Assembly: GCA_024233305.1 (NCBI GenBank)
Contig: JACKPV010000022.1
Location: forward strand, 372,001-436,000
Length of the DNA: 64,000 bases
Source of the DNA: Verrucomicrobiales bacterium
Lineage (GTDB): Bacteria; Verrucomicrobiota; Verrucomicrobiia; Limisphaerales; J093
Direction of reading: 5' to 3'
The notes beneath the pieces were generated by a model. The model searched no databases and had not been told where the DNA came from. It was given only the letters and a program-made list of their open reading frames with translations. Position numbers and translations under genes: made by a program. Of the stretch, positions 35,298 through 44,224 are shown piece after piece (the stretch's first letter is position 1; every line of letters starts with the position of its first letter).

Positions 35298-35824
35298 CGG
35301 AAGCCCCCCCAGAACCGAACGAGCCACTCGCCGCAACGAATCCTGCTCCACCGCGCGCACCTGCCCCGAGCGCTCCGCCCCAGCGCATCCCCCTGTCCCA
35401 AGGGCCAACGGCCCGCCTCAAACCAGCCCAGGGCAGAGCGAGGAACGAGCGCCGCCCTGGGTCCGAACGGGCAAATCGCCAAAGCCCTGAAGGGGCGACA
35501 CATCAATCCCACGCATACCGTCCGTCAATGGCCATCCCGTGTTTCCGGCACAACGCCCCGTATTCCGACCGAAACGAAACCTGCCGGTGAGGTTCCTCCT
35601 GCCGGACGACTTGCTCCCTCACTCTCGCGGCCTGCGACTGGCTGACCGTGAACGCGCCGAAGCCGGCCTTCAGGGCTTTCGTCGTTGGTGGCCGCGTGCC
35701 CAAGGCGGCGCTCGTTCCTCGCTCTGCCCTGGGCTGGCTTGGAGGCGGGCCTTTGGCCCGGGGGGTAAGGGGGATCTCTTACGACCCCTTTTGCGCAGCG
35801 GGTTGTCGGCCCTGTGAGCCCCGG
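35298..35824. other. Intergenic region with a long inverted repeat
   Basis: 527 bp between sdaA and the DUF1080 gene with no supported gene. It holds the inverted repeat listed at 35402-35759 and otherwise plain sequence. Confidence 0.6.
35402..35759. repeat. Long inverted repeat (arms of about 93 bp)
   Basis: Arms at 35402-35493 and 35667-35759 are inverted and largely matching. Each contains the shared stretches GGCGCTCGTTCCTCGCTCTG, CCCTGGGCTGG and CCTTCAGGGCTTT on the appropriate strand. The arms are about 90% identical over their outer 60 bp and less so inward, with a spacer of about 175 bp. The sequence is unrelated to the GTAG-headed element. It may be a second palindromic mobile repeat. 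Confidence 0.7.
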
Positions 35825-36586
35825 CTAAGGGAGCGGTTTCAGGTAGATGTTCTTGAATTGAAGGAGGCTCGGGGGGCTGACCCATTCGCCGTTGCGCTTG
35901 CCGCCGTGGTGCTGGAGAGCGATTGCGCCTTTCGCCGGCAGGTCCGGCAGTCTTGCCCCGGGAAGGACAGTGATGCCGTTGAGCACCACTTTCACGGTGT
36001 CGCCCTGGACCGTGATCTCGTAGCGGTTCCATTCCCCGACCGGCTTGTCCGCCTGATGCCGGGGCGTCACCGCGGCGCGGACTTCCGGCGGCATCGTGCG
36101 GTCCATCCGGACCCCGTACATCTCGCCGGAACCGATGGGCCAGCACCAAATATTGATCTGATGCCGCCCACTCCCACGAATGAAGATCCCCGAATCGGAG
36201 TCGGGCAGCGCCAGTTTCATTTCCTTTCCGGTGGTGTCCCGGGCATGGGTCCCGTCAGGCAGGATGTAAGGGACGTTCGGATTGGTGTAAGGCGTGGCCT
36301 TGATCCGCCAGTCGACGCGCAGCACAAAGTCCGTGAACTCGCGGCGGGTCCAGAGGTTCTTGTCCTCGGCCGCCTCGCTCTCGGCATCGTAGTCGATGAC
36401 GCCATCGATGACCTTCCAGTGGCCGTTGTCGCCTTCAGGCGCCTTCCAACCCGCAAAGTCGCGGCCGTTGAACAGGGCGATCCAACCGTCGGGCGCGACG
36501 TTGTCGGCGGCGAGCAATGAACTCGTAACCAGACAAAGCGCGGGCAGGATCCGGCGGATGCTGCGGGACAGGGGCAGGGTCTTCAT
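35825..36586 (-). CDS. Exported DUF1080 (3-keto-disaccharide hydrolase) domain protein
   Basis: 253 residues with the ATG at 36586 (a GTG lies two codons upstream). Signal peptide-like start MKTLPLSRSIRRILPALCLV, then the DUF1080 jelly roll: GWIALFNGRDFAGWKAP, FVLRVDWRIKA, DSGIFIRGSGRHQINIW and EWNRYEITVQGDTVKVVLNG. This family is linked with 3-keto-glycoside hydrolysis and is highly abundant in Verrucomicrobiota and Planctomycetota. It lies 22 bp downstream of a sugar-isomerase-type gene, suggesting a shared operon. Confidence 0.92.
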   Translation of the reverse strand: MKTLPLSRSIRRILPALCLVTSSLLAADNVAPDGWIALFNGRDFAGWKAPEGDNGHWKVIDGVIDYDAESEAAEDKNLWTRREFTDFVLRVDWRIKATPYTNPNVPYILPDGTHARDTTGKEMKLALPDSDSGIFIRGSGRHQINIWCWPIGSGEMYGVRMDRTMPPEVRAAVTPRHQADKPVGEWNRYEITVQGDTVKVVLNGITVLPGARLPDLPAKGAIALQHHGGKRNGEWVSPPSLLQFKNIYLKPLP

Positions 36587-36608
36587 AGGCACAGGGCGGT
36601 GAGCATGG

Positions 36609-37574
36609 TCAGACGTCGCACAGACTGACGGCCTGACGCAGACCGTCGAGAGGGCAGCAGGTCGGTATGTATTCCTGCCCCACGAATCCGGTGTAACCGA
36701 TGTCCAGAAGGGCCTGCATCACGGGGCGGTAGTTGATTTCCTGACGATCGTTCAGTTCGTTCCGCCCCGGACAGCCGGCGGTGTGGACGTGGCCGATGTA
36801 GTCCTTGAGCTGATGGATCCGGCGGATGACATCCCCGTCCATCACCTGCACGTGGTAAACGTCGAAGAGGAGCTTCAGCCGCGGCGATCCGACCGCCTCG
36901 ATGATGTCGATGCAGTAGTCGGTGTGGTTCCCCTGATAGCCGGGATGCCCCTTCATCGGGTGGGTGTCATCCCGCGTGTTGAGCATCTCGAGACAGAGAG
37001 TGACCTGTTTTTGCTCGGCGTAGCGGGTCATTTCCTTGAGGCCACGCACGCAGTTCCGGGCGCCTTCCTCAAGGGACAGGTGCGGGCTGGCGGGGTCATC
37101 CGGATTGCGAGCGCTGAAACCGGTGAAGCAAATCACGTTCGGAAAGCCATGTTCTGCGGCGGCGTCGATGGCCGCACGCGTGGCCTGAGTGAGGCGCGGC
37201 CAATGGTCGGGGTTGTTCCAACCCTTCACGAACGGCGCGTCCGGACTCATGTCAATCTGGCAGATGGCGCAGGTCAGACCGTGCTGCTTGAGGATGGGAT
37301 AAACGTCCGTGGCGACCAGTTCAACGCTCTGACAACCAAGCTCGTGCGCGATCCGGCAGATCTGTTCCCCGTTCCATTTCTCCCCGAAGGCCTCGAACGG
37401 CCAGTGAACGATGGACTGCCGGATCCGCCCGCGCACAACCGCCGGACCTTCCGCAGCCCGGGCCGGTTGCAGGGCGAGCGCGCCCAGGGTAGCGGTGGCG
37501 GTGCGGCCGATCATCTGCCGCCGGTTGAATCCGGCTGGAGACGGCCCGGGACGGCGGGTTTGGGGCTTGTTCAT
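36609..37574 (-). CDS. TAT-exported hydroxypyruvate isomerase-like TIM-barrel protein
   Basis: 321 residues. A twin-arginine signal (NRRQMIGRTATATLGALAL) follows a short N-terminal stretch. The mature part is a xylose-isomerase-like TIM barrel close to hydroxypyruvate isomerase. Metal-binding candidates lie in VTLCLEMLN (Glu), LLFDVYHVQ (Asp), IGHVHTAGCPGRNEL (His) and GFVGQEYIP (Glu). It should isomerise a small sugar acid or keto sugar outside the cytoplasm. With the DUF1080 gene right downstream it probably belongs to keto-sugar catabolism. Exact substrate unknown. Confidence 0.88.
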   Translation of the reverse strand: MNKPQTRRPGPSPAGFNRRQMIGRTATATLGALALQPARAAEGPAVVRGRIRQSIVHWPFEAFGEKWNGEQICRIAHELGCQSVELVATDVYPILKQHGLTCAICQIDMSPDAPFVKGWNNPDHWPRLTQATRAAIDAAAEHGFPNVICFTGFSARNPDDPASPHLSLEEGARNCVRGLKEMTRYAEQKQVTLCLEMLNTRDDTHPMKGHPGYQGNHTDYCIDIIEAVGSPRLKLLFDVYHVQVMDGDVIRRIHQLKDYIGHVHTAGCPGRNELNDRQEINYRPVMQALLDIGYTGFVGQEYIPTCCPLDGLRQAVSLCDV

Positions 37575-37731
37575 GCGCTTTGCTCGTGATGTGGTTTCTG
37601 CCGCGTGACTGGTGCGGGCAGCCTAGAAGCCGCTGGGCCGAACAGCAAGGCCATTTCCGAGCCGAAGAACGGCGCGCTCAACCGCGGCCTGCACAGGCCC
37701 GCTGACCGAACGAATCCCCCTGTCCGAACGA

Positions 37732-38148
37732 TCATCCCACCCGGAAGGAGATCGCGCGGATGGTCTCCCGACCGAACGCGTGCTGGAGGCGGTCGAGGAT
37801 TTCGCGGCGACGGTAACGCACGATTTCATCGAGCCACGCGCTGCTGTCGACGATCACGAACAGGGTGCCGTTGCGCAGCCCGCCCGGCTTCGCGTGCGAC
37901 GTGAGCGTGGGATCGAGGAGTTGACTCCAAACGCGTACCACCTCGGCGTGGGTGCGCTTCCGCTCGATGGCATAACGCTGGAGCGTGGCCGGCACGAGGT
38001 CCGCCACCGACCGGGCAACATTGGCCGCCTCGATCTCCAACGGCGTCAGGTCAACCCGACGCCACGCCGCCAGAACCGACCGGCGATCGTCCGGTGGCGG
38101 CGGTCCGGATATCCGGCGCGGGCGGAAGGGACCGGGGGTGTGGGACAT
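37732..38148 (-). CDS. DUF721/DciA family protein
   Basis: 138 residues. The DUF721 core is present: LVPATLQRYAIERKRTHAEV, VWSQLLDPTLTSHAKPGGL, GTLFVIVDSSAWLDEIVRYR and EILDRLQHAFGRETIRAISF. DciA proteins assist loading of the replicative helicase in bacteria lacking DnaC/DnaI loaders. The N terminus is proline-rich (RRISGPPPPDDR). It follows the hypothetical gene and the manC/trpA cluster on the same strand. Confidence 0.88.
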   Translation of the reverse strand: MSHTPGPFRPRRISGPPPPDDRRSVLAAWRRVDLTPLEIEAANVARSVADLVPATLQRYAIERKRTHAEVVRVWSQLLDPTLTSHAKPGGLRNGTLFVIVDSSAWLDEIVRYRRREILDRLQHAFGRETIRAISFRVG

Positions 38149-38205
38149 CGCGGTGGGGGTGTCGACCGTGGAGCAACGGAGTTGACGCGAAGAAGCCGGG
38201 GTAAA

Positions 38206-38667
38206 TCAGTCAATGACGATCGCAGCGCACGCTTCCGAGGGATGCTTCGAGAATCGGATGCCGCCCGAGAACTGCAACGGCGATCCGCGGGTGCCCCGGG
38301 TTGGCGAGGTTCCGCCGAGGACCTCGCGCTCCTCGATCAACTGCCCCGCGCCGTGCGCGGCGCCCACAACGAATGCCGCTTTCGCCGGCCTCGGAAAGCC
38401 GATACGGACAGCCGCTTCGCTGGAGAACTCATCGAAGCCCGCGCCTGCCTTCTTGGACGCCGCCACGGCCTCCTTCCCCTCGCCCGTGAGCTTGTCCGCC
38501 CGGGCCACGGGAACAGCCGGCGCGAGCACCGCCACGCTGGTAGGCGTCATTTGCGGATCCACTTTCATGGCGCTGCGAAGCTGGGCGCTTTCGAGCGGGG
38601 TGTCAATCGCCGGCCCGCCATCGCCGCCGCCCCGCGGCAGGAGCTTGCCGGACCGAATGGAGGCCAC
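38206..38667 (-). CDS. Hypothetical protein, start uncertain
   Basis: An open frame between the guanylyltransferase and DciA genes that reads as protein: MKVDPQMTPTSVAVLAPAVP, then LTGEGKEAVAASKKAGAGF, AVRIGFPRPAKAAFVVGAAH and ILARE-like helix LIEEREVLGG. I do not recognise a family. The given start is a GTG at 38667, overlapping the manC gap by no bases but lying 14 bp before manC's stop; an ATG at 38568 would give a 120-residue product. Neither has a clear Shine-Dalgarno. It may be real but is weakly supported. Confidence 0.4.
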   Translation of the reverse strand: MASIRSGKLLPRGGGDGGPAIDTPLESAQLRSAMKVDPQMTPTSVAVLAPAVPVARADKLTGEGKEAVAASKKAGAGFDEFSSEAAVRIGFPRPAKAAFVVGAAHGAGQLIEEREVLGGTSPTRGTRGSPLQFSGGIRFSKHPSEACAAIVID

Positions 38668-38680
38668 CCCGGCGGGGTCT

Positions 38681-39817
38681 TCAAAGGACCTCTTCGCGCC
38701 CGGCTTTGCGGAGTTTGGTGACCAATGCCTTGAGTTGCTGGGCGTGAGATTTCGGAGCGACGAGCGTTGCGTCATCCGTGAGCACGAGCACGCAATCGGT
38801 CAATCCCACCGCCGCCACCAGAGTTCGGTGCTTCGTGCGCGCGTCGAAGATCAGATTGCGCGCGGCGTCGACGTGCACGAAATCGGCCGCGGCGCCGTTA
38901 CCCTCCGCATCGTGTTTGAGATGCCGCGCGAGGGCCGGCCAGGCGCCGAGGTCATCCCAGGCGAAATTGCCTTCGGCGACCACGACATTGTGCGCCTGTT
39001 CGAGCAATGCGTAGTCGATGGAGATGCGTTTGATCTCCGGGTAATCCGCCGCCAGGACCTTGGTCAACCGGGGCGTGGCGCCGACCCGAAACCACCGCTC
39101 GCAGGCCGCCGCGAAATCCGGCTGATGGCGGGCCAACCCCTCGGTTACGGTGGCGAACGACCAGACGAACATCCCGGCATTCCAACGGTGTCGACCGCTG
39201 TTCTGGTACTCGACCGCCCGCGCCAGGTCGGGCTTCTCCACGAAACGCTTCGCCACGTGAAACACGGTCCGGGTCGGTTGGGCGCCACGGGGGGGCGGCA
39301 GCGGATCCCCCATCTCGATGTAGCCGTAACCGGTGGCCGGCTCGGTGGGTCGGATGCCGATGGTCACGATCACCTGACCGCGCCCCGCCAGATCGAAAGC
39401 GTCCTTCAGCACGCGTTGGAAACCGCGCGTATCCGGGATGAGGTGATCCGCCGGCAGCACGGCCATCACCCCGGTCACCGAACGCGCCCCCACCAGGGCC
39501 GCTCCCAGCGTCACAGCCGCGCACGTGTCGCGACCGCAGGGTTCCCCGACGATGTTCGACTTCGGCAACTCCGGCAACTGCCGGCGCGTGGCGGCCACAT
39601 GCGCTTCGTTGGTGATCACGAAGACGTTCTCGGGCGGAACGACTCCCGCCACGCGATCCACCGCCTGCTGCAGCAGGGAACGCCCCCCCACGAGGGTCAG
39701 GAACTGCTTCGGATGTTTTTCGCGGCTGAGCGGCCAGAATCGCTCGCCGCGTCCGCCCGCCATGATGATCACGAACCGCTCTGCGGCCCTCGTCGTTGCC
39801 TTGTTCTTCGCGTTCAC
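38681..39817 (-). CDS. manC: Mannose-1-phosphate guanylyltransferase
   Basis: 378 residues. The GTP-binding loop IIMAGGRGERFWPLSREKHP near residue 18 and the downstream GVMAVLPADHLI and GYGYIEMGDPL identify the nucleotidyltransferase. The substrate motif FVEKPDLARA and NAGMFVWSF follow, with DYALLEQAHNVVVAEGNFAW as the usual late motif. It makes GDP-mannose for surface polysaccharides. The GTG start (39817) overlaps the trpA stop by four bases (GTGA), so the pair is translationally coupled. Confidence 0.94.
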   Translation of the reverse strand: MNAKNKATTRAAERFVIIMAGGRGERFWPLSREKHPKQFLTLVGGRSLLQQAVDRVAGVVPPENVFVITNEAHVAATRRQLPELPKSNIVGEPCGRDTCAAVTLGAALVGARSVTGVMAVLPADHLIPDTRGFQRVLKDAFDLAGRGQVIVTIGIRPTEPATGYGYIEMGDPLPPPRGAQPTRTVFHVAKRFVEKPDLARAVEYQNSGRHRWNAGMFVWSFATVTEGLARHQPDFAAACERWFRVGATPRLTKVLAADYPEIKRISIDYALLEQAHNVVVAEGNFAWDDLGAWPALARHLKHDAEGNGAAADFVHVDAARNLIFDARTKHRTLVAAVGLTDCVLVLTDDATLVAPKSHAQQLKALVTKLRKAGREEVL

Positions 39818-40617
39818 GTTGCCTCCCGTACTGCTTTCACCAGCGTTTCCACAAAACCGGCCACCCTGGCCGCCAGGCCGGGCGCGCTGCCGTGTTCCGC
39901 AATCTGGTTCACCACCGCGCTGCCCACCACCACCGCCTCGGCGTTGCGGGCCACTTCCCGCGCCTGCTCCGGCGTCGAGATGCCAAACCCCACCGCGACG
40001 GGCAGGTCGGTATGCCGGCGGATCAACTGCGTCATCGGACCGATGGTGTCCGAAACCTGTTGCTGCATGCCGGTCACGCCTTCGCGCGAGACGTAATATA
40101 CGAATCCGCGCGCCCGACGCACGATGGCTTCGATCCGGTCCTCCGGTGTGGTGGGCGCGATGAGGAAGATCGGGCAGAGATCCGCAGCCCGCATGAACTC
40201 GCTGTACGCGCCGGCTTCTTCGGGCGGCAGATCAAGCACCAGCAATCCATCCACACCCGCCGCGGCCGCCGCGCCAATGAAGGCCTCGGGACCCTGGCGA
40301 TGGATGAGGTTGTAATAGATGTAGAGAACCACCGGGATCTGAGATTGCCGCCGGATCTCGGCAACCGCCGCCAGAACCTTCGTCGGCGTTGTCCCGGATT
40401 CAAGCCCGCGTTGGGCCGCCAGTTGATTCACGAGGCCGTCCGCCAGCGGATCGCTGAACGGCACCCCCAACTCGAGAACGTCCACGCCCACCCGGTCGAA
40501 GGCGAGCGCCAGTTCGACCGTCGCCGCCAGGTCGGGATCGCCGGCGCCAATGTAAACCACAAACCCCTTTTCGCCCGTGGCGCGCAACCTGGAAAAACGT
40601 TCATCCAACCGGTTCAT
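39814..40617 (-). CDS. trpA: Tryptophan synthase alpha chain
   Basis: 267 residues with the ATG at 40617. Catalytic Glu49 in VLELGVPF and Asp60 in SDPLADG fall exactly at the positions used in E. coli. SREGVTGMQQQ and FGISTPEQAREV are the later phosphate-binding loops. It cleaves indoleglycerol phosphate to indole, passed to TrpB. No trpB or other trp gene is in the window, so trpA is separated from its partners here. It is followed by manC with a stop/start overlap. Confidence 0.96.
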   Translation of the reverse strand: MNRLDERFSRLRATGEKGFVVYIGAGDPDLAATVELALAFDRVGVDVLELGVPFSDPLADGLVNQLAAQRGLESGTTPTKVLAAVAEIRRQSQIPVVLYIYYNLIHRQGPEAFIGAAAAAGVDGLLVLDLPPEEAGAYSEFMRAADLCPIFLIAPTTPEDRIEAIVRRARGFVYYVSREGVTGMQQQVSDTIGPMTQLIRRHTDLPVAVGFGISTPEQAREVARNAEAVVVGSAVVNQIAEHGSAPGLAARVAGFVETLVKAVREAT

Positions 40618-41063
40618 CAACGGTTATGTACGGGACGGAGCGCCATTCCCTCAAGCCCCTTCTTCGCCCGCCGTCGATGCCGGCCCTGAAGATCTGGGCG
40701 GCCGGCTTGATGTCGCCGACCATGGGTCCACGCGACACGGTGGTGATGTTCGCAGGGAGCATCGTCTTCCCCCGCTTTCGCCGGCGGCCGATCCGTGCGA
40801 AGCGCCAGAATGCCCGGCATGCCCCACGCCGGGATCCGGGCGCGGGCGCCAGACCCGGGTCCTTGCGATCCCATGCTTCGTGAGCGTCCGGCCCGCAGGC
40901 CGCCGCCCGGCTCCCGCCGGCTTCCCATCAACTGCGGCAATGTCCCCGCCTCGCTTTTCGATTATCGCGATCCGGACCCACCGGCGTATGTTGCTCGCAG
41001 CCTCCCGCCTGTCACGTCCGGCACGAAGCCGGCGAACGACCGAGACTGGAGCTGCCCGATGCC
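40618..41063. other. Intergenic region upstream of trpA
   Basis: 446 bp between divergent trpA and the DUF2339 gene. A minus-strand frame starting with MLPANITTVSRGPMVGDIKP (about 53 codons) ends 17 bp inside trpA. It is protein-like but has no known family, so it could be a leader or a decayed piece. Both neighbours' promoters must lie here; I cannot place them. Confidence 0.4.
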
Positions 41064-44039
41064 ATGGAAGCCCTGCTCGTTTTCCTCATCCTCACGACGG
41101 CGGTCGGCGTGCTCGCCCGCCAACTGAGCGTCCTGCGCCGCGAACTTAGGGAAATGAAGGAGCAGGTCGCGCGTTTGCGGCACGAAATGGACGGCTGGCG
41201 CCAAGTTCCTGTTCAGGAATCCGCCGTACCGCCCCCGGCGCCGGACGCGACCGGCGGGAAACCGGCGACGCCCCCGATCAAGCGCGCCACGATCCCTCCA
41301 GACCGATCCCCCACGACTCCCCCGAGGATACCCCCGATGGCAGCGCCGCCAGCCTTCGTCCCCGCCCCCGCTCAAGTCCAGGCCCGAAGCGCATCCCCGG
41401 TAGCAGCGAACGCCGCCCCTCCCCCGCCCTTCCCCTCGCCGAAGGCGCCCCGCGCACTCCGGCAAATCGACTGGGAACGCTTCCTGGGCGTTCGCTTGTT
41501 CGCATGGATCGGAGGGTTCGCGCTATTCCTCGCCCTCGCGTTCTTCATCAAGTACTCCTTCGACAACAACCTGATCTCCCCGGCAATGCGCATAACCCTC
41601 GGGTTCCTCAGCGGGCTCGGGCTGCTCGGCGGAGGCATCACGCTCCGACGGAAGGCGTACGAAGTGACCGCGCAAACCCTGGCCGCGACAGGTATCGTCA
41701 CTCTGTACACCACCTGCTTCGCCTGCCACGGCATCTACCGATTCACCGGCCTGACGACGACGTTTGCCATGATGATCCTGGTGACCGTCGCCGCCCTTAT
41801 TCTCGCCGTTCGGATGGAGGCTCGCGTGGTGGCCGTGCTCGGCTTGGTCGGCGGTTTCCTTACCCCGTTCCTCCTCTCCAGCGGGGAGGATCGGCCGTTG
41901 GCCCTGTTCGGCTACGTGCTTCTCCTCGATGCGGGTCTGCTGGCGGTGGCCTTCCGGCAGCGGTGGCCCTTCCTGGCGATGCTCGGCGCACTGGGCACGG
42001 GCTTGATGGAGATTGCCTGGCAGATCGAGTTCTTCCATGACGGAAAGGAACTGACGCTGTGGTTGATCCTCGCGAGCTTCAACGCCCTATTCCTGGGAGC
42101 CCTGTGGTTTGCCCGACGTTGGAGATGCGCAAGTGCGTTCGTCACCGCCGCCCCAGTGGGACTGGCGCTGCTGACCTTCCTCTTCGCCGCCTGGCAGTTG
42201 CCCCGTGCCTGGGTGTGGGACCGGCCCGTCCTGTTCCTGGCCTTCGTCTTTCTCGCCGACGCATGCTGTCTCGTGGCGGCCTTCCGTGAGCCGCCTCTCC
42301 GCCGGCTCATACCCGTGGCGGGCGGGCTTTCCTTCGCAATCCTGGCAGGTTGGACCAACAGCCGCCTCGCCGAAACCAGCCTCGGCTGGGCGCTTCTGGC
42401 CTTCCTGCTCTACGGGTTGCTGCACGGCGCCCTGCCGCTGATGCTGTCCAGCGAACCTCGCGACCGTCAGCCCCCACGGTGGTTGAACGTCTTCCCCTCC
42501 CTCGCCCTCGCCTTGTTTGCCATTCCCCTGTTCAACGAAATGGCCGTCGGCGCCGGACTCTGGATCAGCTTGCTGTTTGGCGCCCTGCTGGCAACGGCAG
42601 TCGGTCTGGCGACCGGAACCCGCACGCCGGTGGTGATCGCCTGCGGCCTTGTCACCTTCGTTCTCGGTCTGGACGTGGGGAGCCTGCCGCGCGAGGCCGG
42701 ATTGGTCCTTGGATCCGTCTTTCGAATCGGCCTCTTCGGCGGGTTGTTCTTGTTGGCGGCGACGTTCACCGCCTGGTGGGGCGACTCCCTGTCGGATGCG
42801 CCCGATCCTGCCGACCGCGATCCGGCCACCACCCTGGCACTTCCGGGAGTGCTGCCCTTTGTGCTGCTCTCGATGGTCATTCTCCGCTTGCCCCTCTCGA
42901 CCCCCCACTGGGTGTTCCTGGGCACGCTGGTCCTGGGCGTGATGCTCCTCGCCCTGGCGCGACTGCTCCACAGTCACCGGCTCGTTCCCCTGGCGTTGGG
43001 CGGCATTCTGCTCGTCCAACTTGCCTGGCACGTCGCCCGGTTCCGGGAAACCGCCGCCGCCGCGCCCCTGGTTTGGAATCTCCTGTTCCTCGTGATCTTT
43101 GTCGCCTTTCCCATGGTTGCATGGCGGTCCAACCGTCCGCCCGTGGTGCCATGGGCCACGGCGGCGCTGGCCCCGATCCCCCATTTCTTCCTGATCTACA
43201 ACACCATCGAACGCGCCTGGAACCCGGACCATCCCGGGTGGATCCCTCTGACGCTGGCCCTCCCCGCCGCAGCGCTGCTATGGCAACTCCTCCGCACCGT
43301 CGAACGCCAGGCGCCGCAACGGAACACCCTGCTGGCCTGGGCCGGTGGCAGCCTTCTCTTCTTCCTGACGCTCGTCTTCCCGATCCAGTTCGAAAGACAA
43401 TGGCTCACCATCGGGTGGGCACTCGAAGGGCTCGCGCTCCTCTGGCTGTTCCGTCGGATCCCCCATCCCGGCCTGCGGACCACCGGTTTCGGCCTGCTTG
43501 TCGCCGCCTTCGTCCGCTTGTCGATGAACCCCGCCGTGCTCGAATACGGCGCGCAAACCGGCGCCGCCGTTTTCAACTGGTTCCTCTACACCTACGGGCT
43601 CGTTGCCCTGGCTGCCTTCCTCGCAGCCCGGCTCTCCGCCCCCGACTGGCGCATCTCGCAAGTCACCGTGCGGGCTTGGCTCAACACCCTCGGCGCGATC
43701 TTGGCCTTCCTGCTGCTGAACCTCGAGATCGCGAACTACTTCTCCCCCGGCCCCACCGTCGAACTGCGTTTCACCGGCAGCTTTGCCCGAGACATGAGTT
43801 ACTCCATCGCATGGGGACTATTCGCCTTCGGTCTCCTGATTATCGGCGTGGTAAAGCGCCAGGGCCCTGTGCGATACGCCGGCGCCGGACTGTTGGTGGC
43901 AACCCTGGGGAAGTTGTTCCTGCACGATCTGCTCATGCTCACGGCCCCCTACCGAATCGGAGCGTTCTTCGGCGTGGCGGTTCTGGCAATTCTCGCTTCC
44001 GCTGTCTACCAACGATTCTTCGCGAGCGAAGGCAGGTAG
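41064..44039 (+). CDS. DUF2339 polytopic membrane protein
   Basis: 991 residues. An N-terminal helix with a coiled-coil-like segment (RRELREMKEQVARLRHEMDG) is followed by a Pro/Ala-rich linker and then more than 20 transmembrane helices to the end. The start of the conserved region is DWERFLGVRLFAWIGGFALF, with FFIKYSFDNNLISPAMRI following, as in DUF2339 proteins. The function of the family is not established. The gene faces the giant repeat-protein operon, whose terminator is 125 bp past its stop. Confidence 0.9.
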   Translation: MEALLVFLILTTAVGVLARQLSVLRRELREMKEQVARLRHEMDGWRQVPVQESAVPPPAPDATGGKPATPPIKRATIPPDRSPTTPPRIPPMAAPPAFVPAPAQVQARSASPVAANAAPPPPFPSPKAPRALRQIDWERFLGVRLFAWIGGFALFLALAFFIKYSFDNNLISPAMRITLGFLSGLGLLGGGITLRRKAYEVTAQTLAATGIVTLYTTCFACHGIYRFTGLTTTFAMMILVTVAALILAVRMEARVVAVLGLVGGFLTPFLLSSGEDRPLALFGYVLLLDAGLLAVAFRQRWPFLAMLGALGTGLMEIAWQIEFFHDGKELTLWLILASFNALFLGALWFARRWRCASAFVTAAPVGLALLTFLFAAWQLPRAWVWDRPVLFLAFVFLADACCLVAAFREPPLRRLIPVAGGLSFAILAGWTNSRLAETSLGWALLAFLLYGLLHGALPLMLSSEPRDRQPPRWLNVFPSLALALFAIPLFNEMAVGAGLWISLLFGALLATAVGLATGTRTPVVIACGLVTFVLGLDVGSLPREAGLVLGSVFRIGLFGGLFLLAATFTAWWGDSLSDAPDPADRDPATTLALPGVLPFVLLSMVILRLPLSTPHWVFLGTLVLGVMLLALARLLHSHRLVPLALGGILLVQLAWHVARFRETAAAAPLVWNLLFLVIFVAFPMVAWRSNRPPVVPWATAALAPIPHFFLIYNTIERAWNPDHPGWIPLTLALPAAALLWQLLRTVERQAPQRNTLLAWAGGSLLFFLTLVFPIQFERQWLTIGWALEGLALLWLFRRIPHPGLRTTGFGLLVAAFVRLSMNPAVLEYGAQTGAAVFNWFLYTYGLVALAAFLAARLSAPDWRISQVTVRAWLNTLGAILAFLLLNLEIANYFSPGPTVELRFTGSFARDMSYSIAWGLFAFGLLIIGVVKRQGPVRYAGAGLLVATLGKLFLHDLLMLTAPYRIGAFFGVAVLAILASAVYQRFFASEGR

Positions 44040-44163
44040 CGGCACACCGCACGACGCCCGGCGTGAGACTCGCGGGTGGCGCGGTGGTTGCCGGGGTGTT
44101 CGCCTTTTTTCTGGTCTTCTGGTAGGTCTCCTCCGGCGCCGGGCGCCCGGGCCGGTCCCAAGC

Positions 44164-44204
44164 AAAAAGCCCGCCCGGGCGCCGGTGGCTCCCGGAACGG
44201 GCTT
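44164..44204 (-). terminator. Rho-independent terminator of the PEP-CTERM operon
   Basis: On the minus strand, AGCCCG (44203-44198) pairs with CGGGCT (44173-44168), enclosing a further GC-rich stem. It is followed by TTTTT (44168-44164). It lies 21 bp past the stop of the PEP-CTERM gene. Confidence 0.8.
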
Positions 44205-44224
44205 GGTTGGGTGGGCCGGTCTCT

